This document shows positions 8,744-16,708 of a stretch of 64,000 bases of DNA, in pieces (position 1 is the stretch's first letter; every line of letters begins with the position of its first letter). Origin of the DNA: Planococcus glaciei (GTDB lineage: Bacteria > Bacillota > Bacilli > Bacillales_A > Planococcaceae); NCBI RefSeq assembly GCF_900099655.1, contig NZ_FNDC01000002.1, positions 275,868 to 339,867 of the forward strand. Reading direction: 5' to 3'. Below the pieces are notes generated by a model that was given only the letters and a program-made list of their open reading frames with translations, did not search any database and was not told the DNA's origin. The translations under genes and the position numbers were made by a program.

Positions 8744-9115
8744 ATGAGAGAACTTTGTGAAGTGACAAAAGTACATCCGGATGTGGTGGAGAATGTTCAA
8801 CACCATATGGCGGATTTAATGGAAGTGGCAAGTTTGTTTAAAGCGCTTGCGGACGAAACCCGCTTGAACATCGCGTATGCGTTGACGATTGAAGAAGAAA
8901 TGTGCGTATGCGACATTGCAGCGGTTATTGGTTCTTCCACGGCGACGGCTTCCCATCATCTGCGTTATTTGAAAGAGCGGGGGCTCGCTAAATCGGTGCG
9001 CAAAGGCAAGCAAGTTTATTATTCGCTGTCCGACAGCCATGTCTACCAGCTGGTGACCATTGCCCATGAACATGCGAAAGAGGGTGAACGGGATGCAAAA
9101 GACATACCGTCTTGA
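8744..9115 (+). CDS. cadC: ArsR/SmtB family metal-responsive repressor, CadC-like
   Basis: This 123-residue winged-helix repressor would leave its DNA when Cd, Zn or Pb binds. Helix alpha-3 carries CVCD and the DNA-recognition helix ATASHHLRYLKERGL. The alpha-5 site DSH...H..E is complete (Asp, His, His, Glu as in CadC). Only one N-terminal cysteine remains (ELCEV), where CadC of plasmid pI258 has two. The ATG at 8744 has GTGGGGA upstream; the ATG at 8726 lies inside the operator and has none. The gene overlaps cadA by 23 bp, so they are co-expressed and self-regulated. Confidence 0.9.
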   Translation: MRELCEVTKVHPDVVENVQHHMADLMEVASLFKALADETRLNIAYALTIEEEMCVCDIAAVIGSSTATASHHLRYLKERGLAKSVRKGKQVYYSLSDSHVYQLVTIAHEHAKEGERDAKDIPS

Positions 9116-11162
9116 AAATTTGTCGTGCACGAGCTGTGCGGCCAAATTCGAAAAGAATGTGCGGGAACTGCCGGACATCAACCATGTGAATTTGAATTTT
9201 GGCGCATCCAAACTGACAATCGATGGCAATGTATCCATTGCTGAATTGGAAAAAGCCGGTGCGTTTGACCATATCCGCGTGTTTCCAGAAAAGGAAAAAG
9301 TGGAATATGTGCCGTTTTATAAACGGCGCCAATCGATCGAAACGATGATTTCGCTTCTGTTGCTGATCGCAGGGGTACTTGTGTCTTTTCAGACCGCAGA
9401 AAACGATCCGTTGGCGATTGCCTTGTTCGGCGGTTCGATTTTGGTCGGCGGCTACGGAATGTTCTGGACAGGGCTACAAAACTTAACGAAGCTGCAATTT
9501 GATATGAAAACTTTGATGACCATCGCGATTATCGGCGCAGTTATCATCGGGGAGTGGCGGGAAGGCGCTGTCGTCGTGTTCTTGTTTGCTGTCAGTGAAG
9601 CGCTGGAATCTTTTTCGATGAACAAAGCCCGCCAGTCCATCCGCGGCTTGATGGATTTGGCGCCGGCACGCGCGCTGATTCAGCGCCAAGGGGAATTGAT
9701 GGAGCTGGATACAGAAGAAATCCGCATTGGGGATATCCTGATCGTAAAACCGGGTCAGAAAATCGCTATGGACGGTACGGTTTTGAGAGGGGCAAGTTCT
9801 GTTAATCAGGCGGCGATTACCGGCGAGTCGATTCCGGCCTCAAAAGAAGCGGGCGACGAAGTATTTGCCGGAACGCTCAACGAAGAAGGCGCACTTGAAG
9901 TCACCGTTACCAAACGGGTGGAAGACACCACAATCGCAAAAATTATTCACCTCGTTGAAGAAGCTCAGGCTGAGAAGGCACCGTCGCAAAAGTTTGTCGA
10001 CCGGTTCGCGAAATATTACACCCCGGCCATCATTGCCATAGCCTTCCTGGTAGCCTTAGTGCCCGGTTTTGTAACCGGCAACTGGGAACTGTGGGTTTAT
10101 CAAGGCCTTGCAGTGCTAGTCGTGGGTTGTCCGTGCGCATTGGTCGTATCAACACCGGTGGCCATTGTTACCGCCATCGGCAATGCGGCGCGCCAAGGCG
10201 TTTTGATTAAAGGCGGCATCCACTTGGAAGAAACGGGGCGCATCAACGCCATCGCTTTTGATAAAACCGGAACGCTGACAAAAGGCTATCCAGAAGTGAC
10301 GGACGTCTATGCAGAATCCGGCTACACAAACGAAGAAGTGCTGAAAATCGCTGCTTCAGTCGAAGTAATGTCGCAGCATCCCTTAGCCCGTGCCATTACG
10401 CTTGAAGCAAAGTCGGTTTACCCATATGCCGATTTCAGTTCGGTAACCGGCAAGGGAGCTCATGCCGCCATTAACGGCCTGCGCATCCATGTAGGAAGCC
10501 TGAGCTGGGCGGAAGAGTTTGGCTTTTCGGTTCCGGAAGCTTATCGCAAATTGCAGGAAAGCGGCAAATCGGTCATGTCCGTCTTTTCAGAAATGGAATT
10601 GATCGGAGCGGTTGCCGTGGCGGATGCCATCCGGACCGAAAGCCCGGAAATCATTCGCAAGCTGAAAGCGATGGGCATCGAAGAAACCGTTATGCTGACC
10701 GGAGACCATCCCGTGACGGCCCGTGCCATTGCGTCGCAAATCGGCGTGAAAGATGTGCGCGCCGGGCTCATGCCGGAAGACAAACTGACTGCCATCAAAG
10801 ACCTTCAAAAAGAGTATGGCCGTGTCGCGATGGTTGGGGACGGCGTCAACGATGCGCCGGCGCTTGCAGCTTCCTCCATCGGTATTGCCATGGGCGGAGC
10901 GGGAACCGATGCAGCGCTTGAAACAGCCGATATCGCCTTAATGGCCGATGATTTGGAAAAACTTCCTTATACAATTCGACTCAGCCGAAAAACTTTGCGT
11001 ATAATAAAGGAAAACATTGTTTTCGCGTTAGGCTTAAAAATTATCGCGTTGCTTTTGATTATTCCAGGCTGGTTGACGCTGTGGATTGCCATATTCGCAG
11101 ACATGGGCGCTACGCTGTTGGTCATCATGAATGCCTTGCGGCTTGTGAAAATACAAAAGTAA
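9093..11162 (+). CDS. cadA: Cd/Zn/Pb-exporting P1B-type ATPase
   Basis: This inner-membrane pump uses ATP to expel soft divalent metals. The 689 residues show one N-terminal HMA domain (LSCTSCAAKFE, 10-20), the TGES actuator motif near 243, the transmembrane metal site CPC (346-348), DKTGTLT with phosphorylated Asp390, the SQHPLARA motif near 427, TGDHPVTARA, and MVGDGVNDAP near 580. CPC plus a single GMxC-like HMA fits the ZntA/CadA branch rather than copper pumps. The ATG at 9093 has GAGGGTGA before it and lies within the end of cadC, so translation is coupled. Confidence 0.95.
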   Translation: MQKTYRLENLSCTSCAAKFEKNVRELPDINHVNLNFGASKLTIDGNVSIAELEKAGAFDHIRVFPEKEKVEYVPFYKRRQSIETMISLLLLIAGVLVSFQTAENDPLAIALFGGSILVGGYGMFWTGLQNLTKLQFDMKTLMTIAIIGAVIIGEWREGAVVVFLFAVSEALESFSMNKARQSIRGLMDLAPARALIQRQGELMELDTEEIRIGDILIVKPGQKIAMDGTVLRGASSVNQAAITGESIPASKEAGDEVFAGTLNEEGALEVTVTKRVEDTTIAKIIHLVEEAQAEKAPSQKFVDRFAKYYTPAIIAIAFLVALVPGFVTGNWELWVYQGLAVLVVGCPCALVVSTPVAIVTAIGNAARQGVLIKGGIHLEETGRINAIAFDKTGTLTKGYPEVTDVYAESGYTNEEVLKIAASVEVMSQHPLARAITLEAKSVYPYADFSSVTGKGAHAAINGLRIHVGSLSWAEEFGFSVPEAYRKLQESGKSVMSVFSEMELIGAVAVADAIRTESPEIIRKLKAMGIEETVMLTGDHPVTARAIASQIGVKDVRAGLMPEDKLTAIKDLQKEYGRVAMVGDGVNDAPALAASSIGIAMGGAGTDAALETADIALMADDLEKLPYTIRLSRKTLRIIKENIVFALGLKIIALLLIIPGWLTLWIAIFADMGATLLVIMNALRLVKIQK

Positions 11163-11179
11163 GCAATAGCTTGGGGGAT

Positions 11180-12304
11180 ATGGGATTGAAGTTGACAGAG
11201 TGGACGATGGAAGAACAGGAACAGCTCATTGAATTTATGACAAACAATTCCTGGCCATTCCATGGCCAGGAACATCCGGTCCGTGCTTTGATTGAAAAGA
11301 CGATCGAAGAAGGCGGCTATAAATCGGATCAAGTCCGAACGTTTTGGATTGAAAATGATGAAGGTGAACAAGTAGGAGTCGTGAAGATTTTTGATCTGCA
11401 GGACGATATTCCGCTTTTCGATTTGCGGATTGCCGATCCGTACCGAGGCAAAGGATACGGGCCAAAAGCATTGAAAATGATTGCGGACTTCGTCTTTTCG
11501 CTGCCAGAGAAGAAAATCCGGCTGGAAGGCAATACACGCCACGACAATTTTGCGATGCGCAAAGCATTTGAGCGCACAGGATTCGTCAAAGAAGCCCATA
11601 TCCGCCAGACGTGGTTTTCGCCAAGGGAAAACCGCTATTACGATGCGGTGACTTACGGCATGACACGGGAAGACTGGGAAGCGGGCGTAATTACGCCTGT
11701 CCATTGGGACGATGAATTCCTAAATGAGAAAAAGTCGAATTTCAACCCGGTGCTTTTTGATTTTCCGGATGAATTCGACTCCAAACGCTTATTGATCCGC
11801 TCCCCGAGAAGAGAAGATGCCGGCCACATTTACGAAGCGATCCTGCGTTCAATGGAGTCACTGCGTCCGTGGATGCCGTTTGCCCAAAAAAAACCGGTGC
11901 TTGCGGAAATTGAATCCAATTTGGTGGAATCGGAAGCGGATTTCAAGCTGCGCAAAGATTTACGGCTGCATTTCTTTTCAAAAGAAACGGGGGAGTTCAT
12001 CGGATCTTCCGGTTTGCATCGCATCGATTGGGAAGTGCGGAAGTTTGAAATTGGGTATTGGGTGGACCATCGTTTCGAAGGGAAAGGGTATGTGACAGAG
12101 GCGGTAGAACGCATTAGCCGCTTTGCTTTTGAAGAGCTGGGGGCGAACCGTGTGGAAATCCGGTGTGATCCGGAGAATGTGCGGAGCCGTGCAGTTGCTG
12201 AACGCCTGAATTTTGAACTGGAAGGCATTCTGCGCAATGATTCGATTTCACGAATTGACAACAAATTGCGCGACACCTGTGTCTATGCAAAAATAAGACA
12301 ATAA
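11180..12304 (+). CDS. Tandem GNAT-domain acetyltransferase
   Basis: The 374-residue protein contains two GNAT folds. The first (about 1-185) has DLRIADPYRGKGYGPKALK as its acetyl-CoA loop. The second (about 205-374) is RimJ/RimL-like, with KRLLIRSPRREDA, EIGYWVDHRFEGKGYVTEAV and NVRSRAVAERLNFELEG. Such proteins acetylate amines or protein N-termini with acetyl-CoA; the substrates are unknown. The start could be ATG 11180 or TTG 11186; the latter is better spaced from GGGGG. It begins 17 bp after cadA and may be read through from the cad promoter, although nothing ties it to metals. Confidence 0.82.
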   Translation: MGLKLTEWTMEEQEQLIEFMTNNSWPFHGQEHPVRALIEKTIEEGGYKSDQVRTFWIENDEGEQVGVVKIFDLQDDIPLFDLRIADPYRGKGYGPKALKMIADFVFSLPEKKIRLEGNTRHDNFAMRKAFERTGFVKEAHIRQTWFSPRENRYYDAVTYGMTREDWEAGVITPVHWDDEFLNEKKSNFNPVLFDFPDEFDSKRLLIRSPRREDAGHIYEAILRSMESLRPWMPFAQKKPVLAEIESNLVESEADFKLRKDLRLHFFSKETGEFIGSSGLHRIDWEVRKFEIGYWVDHRFEGKGYVTEAVERISRFAFEELGANRVEIRCDPENVRSRAVAERLNFELEGILRNDSISRIDNKLRDTCVYAKIRQ

Positions 12305-12305
12305 A

Positions 12306-12340
12306 AAGGCCGGGGACAAAGTGTCCCCGGCTTATTTATT
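12306..12340. terminator. Terminator after the tandem GNAT gene
   Basis: GCCGGGGACA AAG TGTCCCCGGC is a perfect 10-bp stem followed by a TTATTTATT tract, with A residues before it for the converging minus-strand gene. Confidence 0.88.
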
Positions 12341-12349
12341 GGTCATTGG

Positions 12350-12505
12350 CTATACGCCTTTTCTGCCAGAAATTAAGTTAATAACTAAGATGATAGCCGC
12401 GATGATCAGAAGGATGTGAATCAATCCGCCGGCGACGTCCATTAAAAATCCAACTAACCAAATAACAATAATGACTGCTAAAATAATCCAAAGTATACGT
12501 CCCAT
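12350..12505 (-). CDS. Small membrane protein, Lmo0937-like (51 aa)
   Basis: This short gene is read directly from the minus strand. Its 51-residue product begins MGRILWIILAVIIVIWLVGF and has two hydrophobic segments (about 4-22 and 27-46) with a short MDVAGG turn and a basic SGRKGV tail. GGTGAGG lies 4-5 bases before ATG. This layout matches a family of small membrane proteins in Firmicutes that I recall as Lmo0937-like; the function is unknown. A sigma-B type promoter lies 37 bp upstream, so it is probably a general stress protein. Confidence 0.75.
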   Translation of the reverse strand: MGRILWIILAVIIVIWLVGFLMDVAGGLIHILLIIAAIILVINLISGRKGV

Positions 12506-12541
12506 GTTCCTCACCTATCCTTTCCGTTCAGATAGTAATAA

Positions 12542-12567
12542 GTACCCCTATTTAATTTTCGTCAAAC
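12542..12567 (-). promoter_or_regulatory. Sigma-B promoter of the 51-aa membrane protein gene
   Basis: On the minus strand GTTTGA (12562-12567), 14 bp, GGGTAC (12542-12547). Nine or ten of twelve positions fit the sigma-B consensus GTTTAA...GGGTAT. Confidence 0.7.
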
Positions 12568-12667
12568 ATCCAGAATATTGGAATTGTCTTGAGGGGCTTG
12601 AAGGCAAGTTGTTTCAGAGGTTGGGGTATAGTAAACTTAAAAGAGTTACGTTAGGGAGGAACCGACT

Positions 12668-13090
12668 TTGCCTACTCCAAGTATGGAAGACCATATTGAA
12701 ATCATTTATTCATTAATTGAGCAAAAAGGATATGCACGTGTATCAGATATTGCGGAAGCTTTATCCGTGCTCCCTTCTTCAGTTACGAAGATGGTGCAAA
12801 AACTGGATAAAGACGGGTATTTGATTTACGAGCGTTACCGGGGGCTTGTCCTGACACCGCGTGGGCAAAAGCTGGGGAAGCGTTTGTTGAAACGGCATGA
12901 TTTACTGGAGCAGTTTCTTCGATTGATTGGCGTTGATGAAGACCTCATCTACAAAGACGTGGAAGGCATCGAGCATCATTTAAGCTGGAATTCCATTAAC
13001 CGCATCGCGGATTTGGTTCAAATGCTGGAAGAAAACCCGGATTTACTAATGAAACTGGAAAAATTAAAGAACGAACAAAAAGAGAGTTAA
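12668..13090 (+). CDS. mntR: Manganese-responsive transcriptional regulator MntR
   Basis: MntR is a DtxR-family dimer that binds Mn(II) and represses manganese uptake genes. The 140-residue product keeps all the metal ligands of the B. subtilis protein at the same positions: Asp8, Glu11, His77, Glu99, Glu102 and His103. The N-terminal winged helix includes VSDIAEAL and [16 protein letters not shown]. The TTG start at 12668 has AGGGAGGA upstream. A TATAGT at 12627-12632 may be its -10 box, with a poor -35. No Mn transporter is in the window. Confidence 0.96.
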   Translation: MPTPSMEDHIEIIYSLIEQKGYARVSDIAEALSVLPSSVTKMVQKLDKDGYLIYERYRGLVLTPRGQKLGKRLLKRHDLLEQFLRLIGVDEDLIYKDVEGIEHHLSWNSINRIADLVQMLEENPDLLMKLEKLKNEQKES

Positions 13091-13104
13091 TTGAAGGAGG
13101 CTGC

Positions 13105-13968
13105 ATGATGGCATTGCACCCAGGAGTAAAAACAACATTACGCATTTTAGACCGGTCAAGTTCACAATGGGTTTTATCGGACGGTTCAGGTGACGAAGTA
13201 TTGATGAACGCATCTGAATTGGAAGAAGGACAAGAAGTCGGTGAAGTTATAGAAGTCTTTTTATACCGCAACCGCCAAGGCGGAATATCGGCAACTCCGA
13301 TGATTCCACATATTTTACCAAGTGTATACGGCTGGGCGAAAGTGCTGAAAGTATCGTCGCGAGAAGGCTTGGTCGTTGATATCGGCACCACAAGAGAAGT
13401 ATACGTCCTTCCAGCGGATCTTCCGCAATTTGAAGAATTGTGGCCGAAACAGGGTGACCATATTTTCATGACGCTGCGCACAGACCGCTACGGCGATTTA
13501 TACGGGCGTTTGGCAACTGAAGAAAAAGTACAGGAACTCAGCATGCCTGCACCGGAAGAAGTGTTCAACAAAGACTTGAAAGCACGTGCTTACCGATTGC
13601 TGCCGGTCGGCTCGTTTATGCTGTCAGTTCCGGAAATGTACCGGATTTTCGTACACGAAACAGAACGTATAGAAGAACCGCGCCTTGGGGAAGAAAAAAC
13701 GGTCCGCATTATCGGCGTGAAAGAAGACCGCACATTAAATGGGTCTTTGTTGCCGCGGAAACAGGAGCGCTTATCAGACGACGCCGAAATGATTTTAAGC
13801 TATTTGAATGAATCAGGCGGCCAAATGCCGTTTACGGACAAATCCACACCGGACGAAATCCAGGAGATTTTCGGCATGAGCAAAGCGGCATTTAAACGTG
13901 CGCTTGGCCGTTTGTACAAAGAACGCCGCATCGTCCAAGAAGAAGGCTGGACAAAACTGATCGGTTAA
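13105..13968 (+). CDS. cvfB: CvfB/YitL family S1-domain RNA-binding protein
   Basis: The 287-residue product matches CvfB, a cytosolic RNA-binding protein that affects virulence and exoprotein expression in Staphylococcus aureus (YitL in B. subtilis). It is built of consecutive S1-like OB folds (VKTTLRILDRSSSQWVLSDG; YGWAKVLKVSSREGLVVDIG; KTVRIIGVKEDRTLNGSLLP) and a C-terminal winged helix (SKAAFKRALGRLYKERRI) that is characteristic. AAGGAGG precedes two adjacent ATGs, 13105 and 13108; either could be used. It is 15 bp after mntR and may share its transcript. Confidence 0.9.
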   Translation: MMALHPGVKTTLRILDRSSSQWVLSDGSGDEVLMNASELEEGQEVGEVIEVFLYRNRQGGISATPMIPHILPSVYGWAKVLKVSSREGLVVDIGTTREVYVLPADLPQFEELWPKQGDHIFMTLRTDRYGDLYGRLATEEKVQELSMPAPEEVFNKDLKARAYRLLPVGSFMLSVPEMYRIFVHETERIEEPRLGEEKTVRIIGVKEDRTLNGSLLPRKQERLSDDAEMILSYLNESGGQMPFTDKSTPDEIQEIFGMSKAAFKRALGRLYKERRIVQEEGWTKLIG

Positions 13969-14021
13969 TGCAACCTTTTCAAATTAAAAGCGTACTAATT
14001 TGAGGAAGGGAGCAATAAATT

Positions 14022-14909
14022 ATGAAAAAATTGATTACAGGAATTACTTTAACTTTCGCATTGGCATTTATGCTGCCGCAAGCCGGTTCAGCAAATGTAG
14101 GGATAAATGAGAAATTTGGCTTGCCAATCGTGGTTTATGGAGGCAACTTATCCGATGCTGAAAAAGAAAGCGTCGCGAAAGAGCTGGATGTAGCCGGAGA
14201 AGCTGAAGTCGAAGAAATCGAAGTGACGGGCCAGGACTTGATTACTTATATTAAAGACGGCGATTCAAGAGCCCGCATGTATTCTTCTGCAAAAATCACC
14301 CGCAAAGATGCAGGGGCAGGGCTGGTCATTGAAATTGTGACGCCTGACAATATTACGCAAGTAACAAACGAAATGTACGCCAATGCCATGCTGACAGCGG
14401 GAATCGAAGACGCGACAGTGGAAGTGGCAGCACCGAAACCGGTAACGGGCCATTCGGCGCTGGTCGGCATTTACAAAGCTTATGAAGTGAACGGAGAACA
14501 GCTGGATCCAGAACGCACGGATGTAGCCAATGACGAATTGGCAGTTGCCACTGAAATTGCGGACAGCGGTGTAGAAGATGCGAAAGTAAGCGAATTGTTA
14601 ACGGAAATCAAAAAACAGATCGCTGAACAAGATCCGGCAACCAAAGAAGAAGTCCAAAAAATTGTGGAAGAACAATTGACCAAACTGCAAATTGAATTGA
14701 GCCCGGAAGACCGTCAATTATTGATCGACTTAATGGACCGCATCCGCAAGCTTGATATTGATTTTTCAAAATGGTCGACACAGCTTGAAGACTTAAGCAA
14801 AACAATCGAAGACAAAATCGGCACAGTCGTTAACGACGAAGGTTTTTGGCAAAGCGTTAAAAACTTTTTCAACAAACTGATCGACGGAATCCGCGGCTTA
14901 GTGAGCTGA
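14022..14909 (+). CDS. DUF1002 secreted protein, YpuA-like
   Basis: The 295-residue product begins with a Sec signal peptide (MKKLITGITLTFALAFMLPQ, cleavage after AGSA), so it is exported. The mature part has the DUF1002 pattern seen in B. subtilis YpuA: GLPIVVYGGNLSDAEK, ITRKDAGAGLVIEIVTP, NAMLTAGIEDATVEVAAP and VTGHSALVGIYKAYE, then a helical C-terminal third rich in Glu, Lys and Leu. The function of the family is not known; YpuA has been linked to the cell-envelope stress response. It is a single gene with its own terminator; GAGGAAGGGAGCAA lies upstream of ATG. Confidence 0.88.
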   Translation: MKKLITGITLTFALAFMLPQAGSANVGINEKFGLPIVVYGGNLSDAEKESVAKELDVAGEAEVEEIEVTGQDLITYIKDGDSRARMYSSAKITRKDAGAGLVIEIVTPDNITQVTNEMYANAMLTAGIEDATVEVAAPKPVTGHSALVGIYKAYEVNGEQLDPERTDVANDELAVATEIADSGVEDAKVSELLTEIKKQIAEQDPATKEEVQKIVEEQLTKLQIELSPEDRQLLIDLMDRIRKLDIDFSKWSTQLEDLSKTIEDKIGTVVNDEGFWQSVKNFFNKLIDGIRGLVS

Positions 14910-14913
14910 TGGC

Positions 14914-14955
14914 AAAAACAGGTGAACCCAGGAATGTGGGTTCACCTGTTTTTTT
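14914..14955 (+). terminator. Terminator after the ypuA-type gene
   Basis: AAACAGGTGAACCCA / TGGGTTCACCTGTTT is a perfect 15-bp stem with a GGAATG loop and a T run. Confidence 0.93.
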
Positions 14956-15006
14956 ATGCCAATACATAAGGAAGGGAATTCCTCTTATTCTTTCGGTTTC
15001 AGTTTC

Positions 15007-15061
15007 TTGCGCACCAAAAAAGAACATGCTATGATAAGGTTAATATCTCGAATTCAAGATA
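15007..15061 (+). promoter_or_regulatory. Promoter with MhqR-like operator for the dioxygenase operon
   Basis: TTGCGC (15007-15012), 17 bp, TATGAT (15030-15035) is followed at once by TATCTCGAATTCAAGATA (15044-15061), an 18-bp palindrome with one mismatched pair. The operator covers the first transcribed bases, a road-block position. Confidence 0.75.
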
Positions 15062-15081
15062 ATTTAAAGGGAGGCACCAAA

Positions 15082-16053
15082 ATGAAACTAGAAGGCATCC
15101 ACCACGTCTCGGCGATTACCGCCAACGCAGACAAAAACCATGATTTTTTCACCCGGATTTTAGGCATGCGGCTTGTAAAGAAAAGTGTCAATCAGGATTC
15201 GACTTCGTCGTATCACTTATTTTATGCAGATGCAGTTGGCACACCGGGGACAGATATGACGTATTTCGATATTCCAATGGCTGGCCGGACATACCCGGGA
15301 GTTTCCAGCATCAGCAATACCGCATTTCGAGTACAAAGCAAAGAAGCGATACCGTATTGGATCGAGCGCTTTGAAGAATTCGGAGTTCCGCATGGCGAGC
15401 CCGAGGAAATCTTTGGTCGTCTGGCTTTAACTTTCCAGGACTTTGAAGGCTCACGGCTGATGCTTGTAGTAGACGACGGCTCAGGCATTGAACCTGGCAT
15501 TCCCTGGACAAAAGCAGGCGTACCGGAAGAGTTTGCAATTGTTGGGCTGGGGCATGTGAGACTGACTGTACGCAAAAATGACAAGACGGCCAGAGTGTTG
15601 ACAGACATCATGGGATTTGAACAAATCGGTTCCTATCCATCAAAAATTGAAGGCATGCCAGATATTTTGGTGTTTTCGACAGGAAAAGGCGGTCCTGCTG
15701 GCGAAGTACATTTAGAGGAGCGCACAGACCTGCCGCCGGAACGTCCGGGAAGAGGCAGCGTCCACCACGTCGCTTTCCGCGTTAAAACTTACGAAGAGTA
15801 CAGCAAATGGAACGAATACTTGCGTTCGAACGGCTTTATGACGTCCGGAGAAGTGGACCGTTACTACTTTAAAGCCATCTATTTCCGCGAACCGAATGGC
15901 ATTTTGTTCGAACTGTCTACTGATGAGCCGGGCTTTGCAACAGATGAACCAATGGACAGCCTAGGCGAAAAATTGGCTTTGCCGCCTTTTTTAGAACCGA
16001 AACGCGAGCAAATTGAGGCGTCGCTGCGGCCGCTTTCCATTAACAAGCAATGA
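15082..16053 (+). CDS. VOC-family ring-cleaving dioxygenase, MhqO/MhqA-like
   Basis: Two vicinal-oxygen-chelate modules make up the 323-residue protein: MKLEGIHHVSAITANADKN in the first and VHHVAFRVKTYEEYSKWNEYL in the second, with FELSTDEPGF supplying a late glutamate ligand. Proteins of this type in B. subtilis (MhqA, MhqE, MhqO) are induced by hydroquinones and thought to open substituted rings. The ATG at 15082 follows GGGAGGCACC; the frame extends upstream but without a binding site. The MhqR-like operator in front supports the same role. The following GNAT gene is 15 bp away and in the same operon. Confidence 0.88.
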   Translation: MKLEGIHHVSAITANADKNHDFFTRILGMRLVKKSVNQDSTSSYHLFYADAVGTPGTDMTYFDIPMAGRTYPGVSSISNTAFRVQSKEAIPYWIERFEEFGVPHGEPEEIFGRLALTFQDFEGSRLMLVVDDGSGIEPGIPWTKAGVPEEFAIVGLGHVRLTVRKNDKTARVLTDIMGFEQIGSYPSKIEGMPDILVFSTGKGGPAGEVHLEERTDLPPERPGRGSVHHVAFRVKTYEEYSKWNEYLRSNGFMTSGEVDRYYFKAIYFREPNGILFELSTDEPGFATDEPMDSLGEKLALPPFLEPKREQIEASLRPLSINKQ

Positions 16054-16068
16054 GGAGGAGGAACGGAT

Positions 16069-16350
16069 ATGAATTTTGATTTAATTGAACTTGGGCAGGA
16101 TGAGTTTGCTTACCGTCTGGAAGAAGGCGGAACCTTAAAAGCGGAAATTACATGGACGCAAATGGCGAACGTGATGATTATTGAACACACTTTTGTGGAT
16201 GAATCGATGAGAAATCAGGGGATTGCCAAGAAATTATTGGATAAAGCTGCTGATTATGCGCGGGAAAACCAATACAAAATGGAGCCGGTCTGTTCCTACG
16301 CAGTTGTGGCTTTCGATCGCTACAAAGAATACGACGATGTAAAAGTATAA
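16069..16350 (+). CDS. Small GNAT-like acetyltransferase
   Basis: This 93-residue single-fold protein belongs to the short Gcn5-like N-acetyltransferase group (YjdJ type): an N-terminal beta sheet, TFVDESMRNQGIAKKLLDKAADYAREN as the acetyl-CoA loop and helix, and CSYAVVAFDRYKEYDDV at the end. GAGGAGGAGGAACGG precedes ATG. It follows the dioxygenase by 15 bp, so it should be induced with it, perhaps to detoxify or modify a product (inference). The target is unknown. Confidence 0.82.
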   Translation: MNFDLIELGQDEFAYRLEEGGTLKAEITWTQMANVMIIEHTFVDESMRNQGIAKKLLDKAADYARENQYKMEPVCSYAVVAFDRYKEYDDVKV

Positions 16351-16364
16351 AAATAAAAGCAACA

Positions 16365-16406
16365 AAAAAAGCAATCCTCTATTTTCTGATAGTGGATTGC
16401 TTTTCT
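16365..16406 (+). terminator. Terminator of the dioxygenase-GNAT operon
   Basis: AAAAAAGCAATCC / GGATTGCTTTT with a loop of about 16 bases that can also pair weakly (CTAT/ATAG). Confidence 0.85.
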
Positions 16407-16445
16407 ATGTTGAGAGTATGTAACTGTTCATTTTTTTCCTCCGCA

Positions 16446-16544
16446 TCATAGGGCTGTCATAAAGAACACAATTGCTGTTAAAATTGAAGCTCCGCCAACG
16501 CCATACAAAAAGTCTGCTTGGTTAAATATTAACTTATTTTCCAT
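16446..16544 (-). CDS. Possible 32-residue membrane peptide
   Basis: On the minus strand ATG at 16544 is preceded by AAAGGGG with 8-9 bases between. The frame encodes 32 residues starting MENKLIFNQADFLYGVGGAS and ending in a hydrophobic stretch ILTAIVFFMTAL, enough for one membrane span. It fits the gap between the GNAT terminator and the DUF4064-like gene. There is no homology I recognise; good start context and composition are the only support. Confidence 0.4.
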   Translation of the reverse strand: MENKLIFNQADFLYGVGGASILTAIVFFMTAL

Positions 16545-16608
16545 TTTGTAGAACCCCTTTCAAATGTTTGATATTAATAAATTACCCGCTGCTCATGGTA
16601 TTAAACAG

Positions 16609-16633
16609 GTTTTGTTCATCTTTTTAAGGGAAT
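16609..16633 (+). promoter_or_regulatory. Sigma-B promoter of the DUF4064-like gene
   Basis: GTTTTG (16609-16614), 13 bp, GGGAAT (16628-16633), located 75 bp before the chosen start codon. Confidence 0.65.
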
Positions 16634-16708
16634 TGAATAGATGAAAACAAAATCTCCTTTGCAAACAAGGCATTTCAGGAGGAGAAATTTTTGAAAGAGG
16701 TGATTTGG

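Noticed and set aside
10967..11704. Minus-strand frame of 245 codons over the cadA end and the tandem GNAT
   Set aside because: Overlaps two well-supported genes and has no ribosome binding site.
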